A DNA stretch of 64,000 nucleotides from Symsagittifera roscoffensis (Eukaryota; Xenacoelomorpha; Acoela; Convolutidae): contig NC_087063.1 in assembly GCF_963678635.1 (NCBI RefSeq), positions 41,058,759 through 41,122,758 on the forward strand. The letters are read 5' to 3'. The position numbers and the translations under genes are program-made. The notes beneath the pieces are model-generated. The model saw nothing but the letters and a program-made list of their open reading frames with translations, had not been told where the DNA came from and made no database searches. Below, in pieces: positions 1 through 10,062 of this stretch (positions within the stretch are counted from its first letter, which is position 1; each line of letters begins with the position of its first letter).

Positions 1-378
1 AGGGGAGACGCCTTTTCTCTCAGGGATTCGACCCCCTACCGACCCAAAGTGTCCCCCTTTTGTACTATTTTGAGATATTCACATTTGGTGACCGAACCTA
101 AAAATTTTCCAAAGCCGCCAATATATACTAATTTTGAGGGGGGAGCGCGCGCCAAAAAAAACGCAATTTTTGGTCAAAATTTTCCGAAAAGTGCATAAAA
201 ACGTCTTTTTTGGCCTATTTTTTTCAAATTTTGCCTGCGGCGCAAAAATTTTGGCCAAAACAGAGTCTTTTCAATGATTTGGGAGAGCTCAAAAAATCAA
301 TTTGGTCGACCTAAAAAAGGTCGACAAAATGTTTTTTAAAATCCCCCCCTCGAGAAAGTCCTAGATCCGCCCCTGTCT
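1..378. mobile_element. Family X non-autonomous repeat, copy 1
   Basis: This copy of a dispersed repeat runs to a CTAGATCCGCCCCTG end at about 378. It shares long stretches with the inverted copy at 4073-4894 and with fragments near 25448, 26044, 51655, 54150 and 56925. Shared marks are a GGGAGAGCTC block, GTCGACC, and a GGCGCCCGC-like block. The outer end beginning CAGGGGCGGATC (read on the minus strand) resembles many DNA-transposon MITEs. No coding capacity is seen and the superfamily is not determined. Confidence 0.65.
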
Positions 379-2640
379 TCGGGTGTGTTTCAGTATTTAG
401 TTTCAAATAATCATCTGAATGGGATGAGTGATATATGATACTAAAGCCCTTTTAGTCGTGATCCGAACGACATTAAGAATTATCTTAGAAAAAAATTCCA
501 ATGTTGAGAAAAACCCATTTTAAAATTTTGAGTCTTTGTCTAAATTCTAGCGAGTAAGCCTTTAAAGACCTACTCGCTCAAAATTCGAATGTAAACTGTT
601 TGCTTAAGCAGAAAAAAGTTTTATCGATTTTACTCCCGCAAAACTAGTTTTGGAAGCTTTTAAAAGTTCAAAATATATATATATATATATATTTTCGAAG
701 AGTACTGTTAACAATTATGCCTTATTCACTAAGTCACTTCGCGTTCTTATAGTTCTGCCATCACACACCACGCCCAAAAAACGACAAAATTGTTGAAAAA
801 AAATAAAACAACAACAGTTTTTTGTATTATTTTTCGTTCTTTTTGAATGTGGTCGGAACATTATGTGCTACTTTCATGGCACCCAGGATATTTGGATTTC
901 TATTTTAACAAGAGAGAATGTTTCCGTTACGTAAATGTGAGTTTGTAATCACTAATTCGACATCAAGCGCCACTCGTTAAATTGTTTTAATTAAAATTTG
1001 CTCAAAAAAGACTAAGTTGCGGCTTTACATTAATGAAGCTCCAAAACCTAACGACTCTAAAACGATAAACTAATTATTTTAATTGTAAGTGCATTTATAA
1101 CTTAAGATTTCATGCAGGGTTCCGCCTTCTACATGACTGTTGTTCAAATATTAATTAGGGAGGTACTTCTCACTGAGCTTTCTACTATTAAAAACTAAGT
1201 AGATCTAAGCTAGATAGACGATTTTTTGTCGCTGATCAGCAAATTAATGATGTCGGACCTCGAAGCACCGACATTCAATAGAGATGCGCAGGCGTAGCCA
1301 CTTCACCATCAACCCCCTTCATTGCAGGAATGGCTGTGCCTTTTGTTTTTCTCATCCCCTCTCCCCTCAAATTTCACATGTTTTGTTTAGATAGCTGTTT
1401 TTTCGATTATATTGTCAATTTTTCAACCAAAAGTTTTTTTTAATTGGTTTTAAAAAGCAGTCGGATCATTCATGGCTTCGCAATGATATACGAGCAGTCT
1501 TGTTTTCAGTTTGTGATGCTTTCAAATGGGCAGGCATGAATTTTCGATATACGTTTTTTTAGTGGAAAATTTTTAATGCATCTATCTATCTCTGAACAAT
1601 TGAGTTGATTTGGAGAAAAACTACTTTGCACTGCTCAGTTAACTAAAATACCAACTTACATTCAAATTAACACTCTCTTTTGTAAGCCAATCTTAAGGAG
1701 AGAGAGAAAGTATTAACAAGATTATACAAAAAATTTTAAATAAGAGTTAAAACGAGCTCAACAAAGACTTAACAGAAAATGCTCCGTCGCGCAATAACGG
1801 TGAAGAAAACTTCTATTTAGCAATTTTGACTCGGCGCTTCTCTGCCAATACGTGAATTTACAAATCAATCTTTATCAAGCATTAGTCTTCATTTTCTTAA
1901 CATTTTGATTGCTACACACTCTTATGTCCTCAGATGTAATTAATTACTCAAACTTCATTATCTTCAGTTCGAAACTTTTTTAATAACTATTTTGAAAACC
2001 AGAAAAGACTGGAGATCCAAGCTGAAAACTTAAAACCATTTTCATTTTTAATTGCCACTTTTGTGTTCCAAGCAGTAGTAAAACAATACAAGACTGATTG
2101 TATATCAAGGCAAAGCTTTAAATGTTCCCACTGCACTTTAAGGTCAATTAGAAAGTTTTTGCTCGAAAATAAGATGAAATAATTGAAAAGATTCAACGTT
2201 TTTTTTTCTTTTTTTTTCCTTTTATCACCCACACTTTTTTATAATGTAAAAAGGTATGCCCCTGGCTTGAGTGGTCAATATTTTAGCAAATGAGACCAAA
2301 TAATTTGCCTCATTTCAGTTTGCAACGATTTAATCCGATGTTTAGGCGTGTTATAAGAACGCAATAGATCTGGCGTTAATTAAATCAATGGACCAAATTG
2401 GTAAAATCATACTATCATAACTTTATGAAAAAAGATAACTGGTAGAATTTCTTTTTAATTTTGAGCCCAGAAAAGCAATATTGTTTGGATGTTTTTTGTT
2501 TATGAGGTCAAAAATGCTCATTTGAAAAGTCGAATATTGATTGAATAAAAAAAACCACCCAAGCATGCAAGTTACCCAAATTTCTTCAAATATCGAAAAA
2601 AAAGTAACAAAATTAAACAATTCTCAAATTTTTTTTCTAA
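379..2640. other. Intergenic, no gene recognised
   Basis: AT-rich sequence with scattered stops in all frames. It holds an AT dinucleotide microsatellite at about 672-692 and a copy of the hairpin-ended repeat family V (about 760-1506). Otherwise I see no exon, RNA gene or intact transposon here. Confidence 0.6.
760..1506 (+). repeat. Hairpin-ended dispersed repeat, family V, copy 1
   Basis: The left part (ACACCACGCCCAAAAAA, then GGAACATTATGTGCTACTT) matches 48690-48780. The right end, 1457-1506, is a GCAGTC...GAGCAGTCTTGTTTT block around a short hairpin. The same block occurs at 27842-27889 and 49239-49286. The interior is poorly conserved between copies. It may be the 3' end of a non-autonomous transposon; the class is not determined. 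Confidence 0.4.
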
Positions 2641-2647
2641 TGCAGCA

Positions 2648-2945
2648 TGTCAAGGCTCTTTTCTACTTTGAATTTTGAAATTTCATTTGCAGTTACAATG
2701 CAATGAAGGTCCGCTTGGTGAACAAACTTACCATTGTGAAAAATTTTGCTTTTCATATTCATTGTAACGTCACGCATTGAACCAAGCAATCAGAGTATTT
2801 GAAAATTCACCGCAAAAACGGAAAACAGTCAAAAGAAAGTTGACTGCATAAGCCTGTTTTAGTGAACTCCCCAATCTGTTAGAGTAATCCCCATACGATT
2901 CATACTAGTCAAAAAGTTTGCGGATTCCGCGCTAGTCCCGCTAGT
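2648..2945. repeat. Duplicated segment derived from an old family Z MITE, copy 1
   Basis: This segment begins AAGGCTCTTTTC and contains family Z interior words (a GTAACGTCACGCAT-like block). It repeats with moderate divergence at 3592-3885, and both copies end in GCGGATTCCGC. Two related segments about 0.95 kb apart, separated by a lipocalin exon fragment, point to a local tandem duplication. Confidence 0.55.
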
Positions 2946-2954
2946 CTCGCAGTC

Positions 2955-3030
2955 TCGTACCCTGGTCCTCATACTATTGGCTGTTCATGCCTGGTGAATG
3001 AGTATAAAGAGCAAAGCTCCAACGATACAG
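2955..3030 (+). pseudogene. Truncated duplicate of lipocalin exon 1
   Basis: These 76 bp are nearly identical to the 3' third of gene A exon 1. They encode an SYPGPHTIGCSCLVNEYK-like stretch and end at a GTAAAA donor. Similarity continues into the intron to about 3480 and parallels 5463-5990. The 5' part of the exon (signal peptide, KCP motif, GxW motif) is absent and is replaced by MITE-derived sequence. The fragment is therefore a non-functional partial duplication of the gene's start. The frame is still open and the donor intact, so it is relatively recent or could be mis-spliced into transcripts. Confidence 0.75.
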
Positions 3031-3591
3031 GTAAAATACTGATATTCCTGACGCAAGCATTTCGCCTAATTGAGTTTTGATTTTAAAGTAATGCACCTAA
3101 TTTTCGGACGTCATAACAATTGAGGCACTGTTTAAATTACATGATTCAGGTTTTGTAGTCGATATAAGTGACACTTACCATGCAGAAATATCAATTGATT
3201 TTCCGGCCCTGATGAAATATTATATCTGCTAGAACCCACCATGACGTTTATGATATTTTATATAGATTATTTGGTCTCCTGATAAACAAGACGGCTCTGC
3301 TTTTTCTTTTTCCCAAATCTATTCAAAAAAACGTTTGTTCGCTTTCTCCCATTGTTATAGAAATTGAAATGCGGACTAATTGAGTAATGACATATACAGT
3401 GCCGATTTAAATTATCCGAACCTGTAAAACTTGAAAATTAAAATAAAGGGCAAATTGGTTGAAATTCGGGCCCAAATTTGTACCCCAAAAGTTACCGAGA
3501 CATTTATATCAAAGTGAGCCTCTTACGCAGCTCAAGGATAGAATCTCTAAACAATTTAGGCAAATTGTTTTTTAAAAATTTAATAGTGGAT

Positions 3592-3885
3592 TTCAAGGCT
3601 CTTTTCCACTCTGAATTTTGAAGTTTCATTTGCAGTTGTAATGCAATGAAGTTTCGCATAAAGAACAAACTTACCGTTGTGAACATTATTGCTCTTCTCA
3701 CTTTTCATTGTAACGTCACGCATTTAATCATAAAAAATGAAATTTTGAAAATTTGGTGCGAAAGCGGAAAAAAGCCAATTAGAATGTTGAATGGACAAGC
3801 CTTTATTAGTGAACTCCCCATTCTGTTAGAGTAATCTACATACTATTCATACTCCTCATCAAAAAATTTGCGGATTCCGCACCAG
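3592..3885. repeat. Duplicated segment derived from an old family Z MITE, copy 2
   Basis: Second copy of the 2648-2945 segment. It starts CAAGGCTCTTTTCC and contains TGTAACGTCACGCATTTA and a terminal GCGGATTCCGC. Short open frames inside it are not conserved between the copies, so it is not considered coding. Confidence 0.55.
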
Positions 3886-4372
3886 TCTCTCAACTCTGCC
3901 GGATATCAGAGAGTGAGTTCTTCCCCTAAAATGTCAAAAGGTAGAAGGCTTTGTTCTAGAATTTTCAACAAAACGTTCGGTTTTCTGTTTTGCAATTCAT
4001 ATTCAAAAATGCTAAAATCCTCTCTACCACATCGCTGCCTAGTAGTGGATAGCCTAATTATTCCTTATGTCCTGGGGCTGATCTAGGACTTTCTCGAGGG
4101 GGCGGGCGCCTTTTTTTTCAGTTCGAACAAATTAATTTTCCGAGCTCTCCTAAAGCACTAAAAAGACGCTTTTTTGGCTGTGGCCAATTTTTCTTGTGCC
4201 GCAGGCAAATTTTTGAAAAAAACCGTTTTTGGAAAATTTTGACGAAAATCGCGTTTTTTTTTGGCGCCCGCTCACCCTCAAAGTTAGTATATATTGGTGC
4301 CAAAGACGCCTTTAGAAAAACTTTAGGGTCAGTCGGCCAAAAATGGATTTCCTAAAAAGTACCAAAGGAGGA

Positions 4373-4810
4373 TGCTCTTTTTCCTTACCCCCCGCCCCCC
4401 CCCCCCCCACCTGCAAATTTCTTAGAGTAAATTTTTTGTTCACATTTTCGGCTCATTCCAGTTCCCTCTTTCAAATACCGAGTTTTATGTTTGTTTTACG
4501 TTTTATTACGGCTAAATGCGTGATTTTACGCTGTAAAGTTAGAAGAACAAATCTGTTCACAGTTGTCGATTTGTTCACCACGCCAAAATTCATTGCATTA
4601 TGACAACGTTAAATAAGCTTTTCAAAATTGAATTTGAAAGGAGGGGGGAAACTGGAAAAGAGCCACATTTTCGGATTGTTATAAAATTCGGCATACGGAC
4701 TAGTTAGACTATGACAATCATATTTGGTCTTAATATTCAACCTTGTAAGACCACTCGTTACACCATGAAATCGATGCTTCTGTGAGGTGGAGGAAAAAGG
4801 AAAAAGTGCC
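4373..4810. mobile_element. Family Y MITE (hAT-like), interrupted by family Z
   Basis: Terminal GCTCTTTTTCC and GGAAAAAGTGCC form the family Y inverted termini. The interior carries the family's GCGGACTAGTTAG-like and ATATTTGGTCTT words. Z is inserted at 4450. The Y termini are degenerate and the target duplication is weak (AGGAGGAT against AGGGGACC), in keeping with an older insertion. Confidence 0.65.
4450..4664. mobile_element. Family Z MITE (hAT-like) nested in family Y
   Basis: About 215 bp with GGCTC...GAGCC termini. It is flanked by a perfect 8-bp duplication ACATTTTC (4442-4449 and 4665-4672). An 8-bp target duplication is typical of hAT transposons. The interior holds the family's TTGTTCACCACGCC and TTATTACGGCTAAATGCGTG words. 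Confidence 0.8.
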
Positions 4811-5209
4811 AGGGGACCCTTTGGGTTGGCAGAGGGTCGAATCCCTAAAAAAACGTCCGCCCCCCTGCCCCCCCCCCCCCTAAATCCGCCCCTGCTTATT
4901 TCATTTTATTTTGATTGGATTTTTTGAGTCACGTTTTTAAAGTAAGAAATATCGGGGAATTTTAAACAGTGATTTTTTCTTCAAAGAGCTGAACAGCTTG
5001 TATTTTGGTCCTTTCTCTCCTTTACAAATCGTCGTAACACTTAACCTATCTCAACTCAACTTGACTTGTCTAATTTTTTGTTCTAGGCGGGTAAATTGCG
5101 ACTTAAGATTTTAAAAAGTCATTATGTCAATGTTCATATGCAAAAATTCACCAGTAAATAATCCGCATCAAGAGAAAAATTATTTCATGTCATCAACTTT
5201 GAAATAATT

Positions 5210-5462
5210 ATGACATTCAGTTATTGCAAATTTCTAGTGGTGCATGCAATGATGTTTTTTCGAGCATCAGCAGTTGGCTCTAACAGCACTTCAAATGGAA
5301 CTGGCTTTGAAAAGTGCCCTGAGTATTCAGCAATGGATAACTTCAAACTGGGTTTGTTTGTAGGGATCAAATGGCACCAGATAGCTGCGTACCCTAGTCC
5401 TCATACTATTGGCTGTTCATGCCTTGTGAATGAGTATACAGAGCAAAGCTCCAACGAGACAG
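5210..5462 (+). CDS. Lipocalin gene A, exon 1
   Basis: Encodes 84 residues plus one base of the next codon. There is a weakly hydrophobic N-terminus that could be a signal peptide, then KCPEYSAM (the lipocalin N-terminal KCP motif), the GxW region as VGIKWHQIAAYPSP, and a Cys-containing CLVNEY strand. The donor is ACAG|GTAAAT. The GxW motif is odd: gene B has LGKWH where this gene has VGIKWH, so one extra residue separates Gly and Lys-Trp. The start Met was chosen because it gives the hydrophobic leader and is the first in frame; M14 and M15 are alternatives. Confidence 0.8.
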
Positions 5463-6275
5463 GTAAATTGTTGATATTCATGCAAACGTTTCGCCTAATT
5501 GAGTTTTGAATTGAATGTAATGCACATAAGTTTCGGACGTCATACATATGGTGTCATTGTTTAAATTACAAGCGTCAGGTTTTGAAAGTCGATATTAGTG
5601 ACACTTACCAGGTAGAAGCACCAATTGATTTTTTGGCCTTGATACTATATTACGTCTCCCAGAGTTCATCATGACGTTTATGATAAATTATATAGATTAT
5701 TTGGTCTCCTGATAAACTAACGGCTCAGCTTTTTTCTACCAACTTTTACAAATAAAATGTACGTTTGTTTTCTCCCATTGTTATGGAAATTGACATGCGG
5801 ACTAATTAAGCAATGACAAACACAGAGCTGATTTAAACTATCCAATCAGAACGCGTAAAATCCGTAAATTAAAATGCGTTTTTCTCAAATTGGCTCGAGT
5901 TTTGGTGAAAAGTGATGAGGACCAGAATTTAAGCAGAATTAAAAATTTGGCAATTTTCTAGGAGAAATTTGGGCCCAAAATTTTGCCCCTAAAAATTTAG
6001 CCCAAAAAACACTGAGAAAATGACATCAAAGTGAGCCTCTTCCGTAGTAAAATCAAGTATTGAGGGATAGAACCTCCAAACAATGGGTGTTTTATTTAGC
6101 AAAATTGACATGCTTTGTCTATCAAACTAAAATAAATAAATTTATACAGTTTTTTGGAGGTTATCCTTCTTAAAATTTGTTGGGAGACGCAAGCTTTGAA
6201 AAAAATTTCTCTGCAATTGATTCGGTAGTTTTGGCGTAATTTTTGGTTAACTAAAAGTCTAATTTGAAGTACATA

Positions 6276-6454
6276 CGAGGCCAAACTGTGAGCTGGATGG
6301 GCGCACAATTCTGTTCCTGTATGTTCCTGGATTCCAAGAACAAGTCTTTGAACATGTTAAATTTTGTCGGAATGATCAAAGCAAATGAAAGAACAAATGG
6401 AGCGTCCTTTTTGCGGAAGCACTGACAATCCAAAAAAAGAACAGTTTGGCCTTC
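6276..6454. mobile_element. Family W TIR element, short copy
   Basis: Begins CGAGGCCAAACTGTG preceded by TA and ends ACAGTTTGGCC followed by TTCTA. It matches both ends of the longer element at 50784-51596, including an internal GTATGTTCCTGGATTCCA word that appears inverted there. TA flanks and short inverted termini suggest a Tc1/mariner-type non-autonomous element. Confidence 0.65.
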
Positions 6455-6460
6455 TAATAT

Positions 6461-6667
6461 TTCCAGTTTCCCGCCTTCAAATTCAGTTTTGAAAAATCTA
6501 TTTAACGTTGTCACAATGCAATGAAATTTGGCGTGGTGAACAAATCAAGAATTCTGAACAGATTTGTTCTCCATACTTTACAGTGTAACATCACGCATTT
6601 AGCCGTAATAACACGGAAAACAAATATAAAACTCGGTATTTTGAAAGGAGGAAACTGGAAAAGAGCC
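6461..6667. mobile_element. Family Z MITE, diverged copy
   Basis: Contains TTTCCAGTTTCCCGCC, AATTTGGCGTGGTGAACAAATC, CATCACGCATTTAGCCGTAATAA and a GGAAACTGGAAAAGAGCC end. It directly abuts the W copy, and its left terminus is degenerate. Confidence 0.65.
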
Positions 6668-6852
6668 CATAATAACTGTGTTAAATTTCTGAGCACGTTT
6701 AGTTTTCACCACTTCACCTAAACTCAACCCAATTTGAGAAAAATGCGTTTTGAACTTCAAATTTATTGCATTGTGACCGGATTTAAATCAGCATTGTATG
6801 TTTAGTCATACTTTTTTTTTGTAAAAACAGTCATTAAACCTTAAAACTGATG

Positions 6853-7056
6853 GGCTTTTTTTCCTTCCCCCCCCCCACCTGCAAATTTTTACATTTGAAG
6901 TTACTGTTCACATTGTTCGATTGTCATGGCAATTGACATGTAAACTAATTACGCCATGACAATCATATTTGGTCTTCATAATTAACCTTCTATAACCACT
7001 CGTTAGACCATAAAAAAAGTGTTTGAGTGAGGTGAGGGGGGGAAGGAAAAAGAGCC
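6853..7056. mobile_element. Family Y MITE (hAT-like)
   Basis: Termini are GGCTTTTTTTCC and GGAAAAAGAGCC, flanked by a perfect 8-bp duplication AACTGATG. The C-rich left end and G-rich right end are part of the inverted termini. Confidence 0.8.
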
Positions 7057-7281
7057 AACTGATGATGCTCATGCAAGGAGGGACTAGGAGAAATAACTAA
7101 CGACTCGTTTTCATTCTCCTCCCCCACATGTCAAAATTTCTATTTTCATAGTTGTTCTGTTCACAATAGTTAGTTTGTTCACCATGCCAATGTTCATTGA
7201 ATTATGACGATGGTGAAAAAATGCGGACAAATTGGATAAAGCTCGATTTAAATTGACTTTTTTGTTACTGAAAATTGTACG

Positions 7282-7670
7282 GGCTCTTTTCCAGCTTCGG
7301 CTCTTTTCCAGTTCCCCCCTTTCAAAATACCGAGTTTAATGTTTGTTTCACGTAAAGTATGAAGAACAAATCTGTTCAAAATTGTCGATTTGTTCACCAC
7401 ACAAAACTTCATTGCATTATGACAACGTTAAATAGACTTTTCAGTATTAAATTTGAAGGGGGGAAGTGGAAAAGAGCCCCAGCTTCTTCCCTTTCAGTAT
7501 ACCGAGTTCTTTGTTTGTTTTGCGTGTTATTACGGCTAAATGCCTGATGTTACGCTGTAAAGTATGATTACAGTTTTCGATTTGTTCACCACGCCAAATT
7601 TCATTGCATTTTGACAACATTAAATAAGCTTTTCAAAGTTGAACTTGAAAGGGGGGACTGGAAAAGAGCC
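7282..7670. mobile_element. Family Z MITE, host of a nested Z
   Basis: The outer element starts GGCTCTTTTCC and ends GGAAAAGAGCC at 7670. It is interrupted nine bases in by another Z copy (7299-7478). Flanks ATTGTACG and ACTGTATG are a worn 8-bp duplication. Confidence 0.75.
7299..7478. mobile_element. Family Z MITE nested in family Z
   Basis: Complete short Z copy with GGCTC...GAGCC termini. A perfect duplication CCAGCTTC (7291-7298 and 7479-7486) consists of the host Z's own terminal bases. It inserted into its own family's end. Confidence 0.85.
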
Positions 7671-8058
7671 ACTGTATGAAATTGAAACCAAAAAATGTTA
7701 CCAAAAATGAACTTTGATTAAAGTAGATTTTTCAGCTACTCTTTTTCATCAGATTGCTTCAATTTTAAATCGTTTCATATCAATTTTTGGTTCTTTTCTA
7801 CCCCTCAAATTTCAATCTTTGGCTGTTATTTTACCAAGCAAAATTTTTCCCACCATATGTCATTTTTAAGAGTCGATGGAAGTATTGGTCGTGATGTTTT
7901 TTTGTTTTTTTTTTAAAAGAAAATTCTTTAAATTTGTTCTGGCTGAAAATTACTTTTCATTTCTTTGAGTTCATTTTCTTTGTTAAAGGCAACACCACTA
8001 CCGAACAGCGAAAGTCACGAAAAACTTGATCGACTCCTTGTTTCGAAAATGAAATTTA

Positions 8059-8267
8059 GGCTCTTTTCCAGTTCCCCCCCTTTCAAAATCAATTTTGAAA
8101 AGCTTATATAACATTGTCATATGAAATTTGGCGTGGTGAACAAATCGACAATTGTGAACAAATTTGTTCTTCATACGGTACAGCGTAACATCACACATTT
8201 AGCCGTAATAACACGTAAAACAAACATAAAACTCGGTATTTTGAAAGGGGGGAACTGGAAAAGAGCC
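8059..8267. mobile_element. Family Z MITE
   Basis: Termini GGCTCTTTTCC and GGAAAAGAGCC with a perfect 8-bp duplication GAAATTTA on both sides. The interior is in inverted orientation relative to the 4450 copy. Confidence 0.85.
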
Positions 8268-8499
8268 GAAATTTATTTATCGAATTTTCAGCGAAATAAA
8301 ATTTTTAAATATGGATCCAGTTTTCTCAAGTTAGGTTAATTCAATCAAAAAAGGGCACTTTTCCAGTTTCCCACCCCTCCCCCTCGTAAAATTTTAAATT
8401 AAAGCTGTTCAAAAAATGCTCACACGGCATTTTGTATGTAAGATAGGTTGAAAATTGACAGTAGGGAAATTTGTTCACCTGTTCTCTCTGACACGTTTC

Positions 8500-8702
8500 G
8501 GCTCTTTTTCCTTCCCCCCCCCCCTCCTCACACGAGCTTCAATATATATGTGTAACTAGTGGTCTTACGAGGTTGAGTATGAAAACTAAATATTTTTGTC
8601 GTGGCCTTATTTGTCCGTATGTAAGTTTTCAATACAATCAGACGATGTGGTCAAAAAATTTACAGGTAAAAATTTGCAGGTGGGGGAAAACGAAAAAGAG
8701 CC
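8500..8702. mobile_element. Family Y MITE
   Basis: Termini GGCTCTTTTTCC and GAAAAAGAGCC with duplication CACGTTTC (8492-8499 and 8703-8710). It interrupts an older, poorly preserved Z-like stretch that begins GGGCACTTTTCCAG near 8353. Confidence 0.8.
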
Positions 8703-8721
8703 CACGTTTCAATGCATTTTA

Positions 8722-9165
8722 TGGATCTTTTCCAGTTCTCGCTTTCAAAATACCGAGTTTTATGTTTGTTTTACGAGTTATTACGGTTAAATGCGTAATG
8801 TTACGCTGCAAAGTATGAAGAAGAAATCTGTTTAGAATTTGTCGATTTGTTCACCACGCTTAATTTCATTGCATTGCGACAAAAAGCGAACAGTAACTTC
8901 GGCTCTTTTTCCTTCCCCCCCCCCCCCACCTCACTCAAACATGATTTTTATGATCTAACGAGTTGTTTCACAATGTTATTTATGAAGACCAAATATGTTT
9001 ATCATGGCCTAATTAGTCTGCATGGCAATTTTCATGACAATCGGACAAATTGAACAGTAACTTCAAATAAAAAAAATTTGCAGGTGGGGGGAAAAGGAAA
9101 AAGAGCCGTAACTTCAAATATAAAAATTTGCAGGTGGGGGGGGGGGGGGTGAAGGAAAAAGAGCC
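8722..9165. mobile_element. Chimeric Z/Y MITE with nested Y
   Basis: The left part is family Z (TTTTCCAGTTCTCGC to TTTCATTGCATTGCGAC). It changes to family Y interior (GAACAGTAACTTC, AAATTTGCAGGTGG) and ends with a Y terminus at 9165. A complete Y copy (8901-9107) lies within it. The switch suggests recombination or a deletion between neighbouring MITEs. Confidence 0.55.
8901..9107. mobile_element. Family Y MITE nested in a Y/Z chimera
   Basis: Complete copy with GGCTCTTTTTCC and GGAAAAAGAGCC termini. It has a perfect duplication GTAACTTC at 8893-8900 and 9108-9115. Confidence 0.85.
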
Positions 9166-9350
9166 GATTTTTTTCCAACTGTCTGTTGGCTATTTTTATA
9201 AACATCACTTTGACGTAAATACCAGCTTTTTCGAACGATAAAGGTTAGAATTTAAAAAAATAGCATTTGATGGGTGGGGCATGTGATGTGATGTGCCTTC
9301 TAGCCTACATATGAACAAGTTGACACAAGCAACAAATTACAAGCAATATT

Positions 9351-9558
9351 GGCTCTTTTTCCTTTTCCCCCCCACCAGCGAAGTTTTAATAGTAAAATTT
9401 TGTTCACAACACCGGATTGTTACGAAAATTGGTATGCGGACTAATTAGGCTATGACAAACATATTTGGTCTTCATGCTTAACCTTGTAAAACCACTCGTT
9501 ACAACATAAAATTGATGTATATGTGAGGTGGGGGGGGGGGGGGGAAGGAAAAAGAGCC
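9351..9558. mobile_element. Family Y MITE
   Basis: Termini GGCTCTTTTTCC and GGAAAAAGAGCC, perfect duplication GCAATATT at 9343-9350 and 9559-9566. The interior carries GCGGACTAATTAGGC and ATATTTGGTCTTCAT. Confidence 0.85.
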
Positions 9559-9627
9559 GCAATATTTTGCACGTGAGGGTAAAAAACGTCCGAACTTAAC
9601 CTCACGAAAACCTTGGATCCAGCTCAG

Positions 9628-9829
9628 GGCTCTCTTTCCTTCCCCCCGACACCTCCCACGACCATCAATTTTATGGTGTAACGAGTGGTTTTACAAGGTT
9701 AAAAATGAAGACCAAATCTGTTTGGCACATCCTAGTTAGTCCGCATGTCAATTTTCATAATGATTGGACTTGGTGAACAGTAACTTTACAAGTAAAAAAT
9801 TGCAGGTGGGGGGAAAAGGAAAATGAGCC
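9628..9829. mobile_element. Family Y MITE just upstream of exon 2
   Basis: Termini GGCTCTCTTTCC and GGAAAATGAGCC, perfect duplication CAGCTCAG. Its right end lies only 37 bp before the exon 2 acceptor, so it occupies the region where the branch point and polypyrimidine tract would be sought. Confidence 0.85.
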
Positions 9830-9866
9830 CAGCTCAGCTTCGAAATAAATTGTTCCAACATTTCAG

Positions 9867-10062
9867 GCACTTACTTGTCAGTGAAAATGACCTACATGAA
9901 ACACAATCGCAGCCAAGAGGCTTCCCTCCCTGCCCTTTACCCGTCCGAGGAGACTAAAGCTCAGTTCATTTATGCGCCAGAGGACAATAACAACCAGTCC
10001 AATGTGTTCTACCTGGACATAGACTACGAGGAGTATGCTCTGTCTTACAGCTGCGAGGATAC
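9867..10062 (+). CDS. Lipocalin gene A, exon 2, 5' part before the retroelement
   Basis: The acceptor is TTTCAG|GC. Encodes the middle beta strands: TYLSVKMTYM, a KAQFIYAP strand and NVFYLDIDYEEYALSYSCED. It aligns throughout with gene B exon 2 (KAEFIYVP, NVFYLDTNYEEYALQYSCKN). The YEEYALxYSC block is the apolipoprotein D hallmark (EYALVYSC). The frame runs into the LTR at 10063 and stops almost at once. Confidence 0.85.

Larger units (their letters stand above)
4073..4894. mobile_element. Family X repeat, copy 2, inverted and interrupted
   Basis: Inverted relative to copy 1. It begins GGGGCTGATCTAGGACTTTC and ends TAAATCCGCCCCTG. A family Y MITE (4373-4810) splits it, and a family Z MITE (4450-4664) splits that in turn. 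The parts on either side of the insert are contiguous when aligned to copy 1 (the region reading GTACCAAAGG against the GGGACCCTTTGGGT side). The insertion order is therefore X first, then Y, then Z. Confidence 0.7.
5463..9866 (+). other. Intron 1 of lipocalin gene A, a MITE nest
   Basis: A 4.4-kb intron bounded by GTAAAT and TTTCAG. The first 550 bp are parent-like intron sequence that is duplicated upstream (2955-3530). Most of the rest is families W, Y and Z, listed separately. By contrast, the equivalent intron in gene B is 312 bp. Nearly all of the size difference is therefore transposon insertion. Confidence 0.75.

Noticed and set aside
671..692. AT dinucleotide run as a regulatory or origin element
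   Set aside because: A simple microsatellite with no supporting context.
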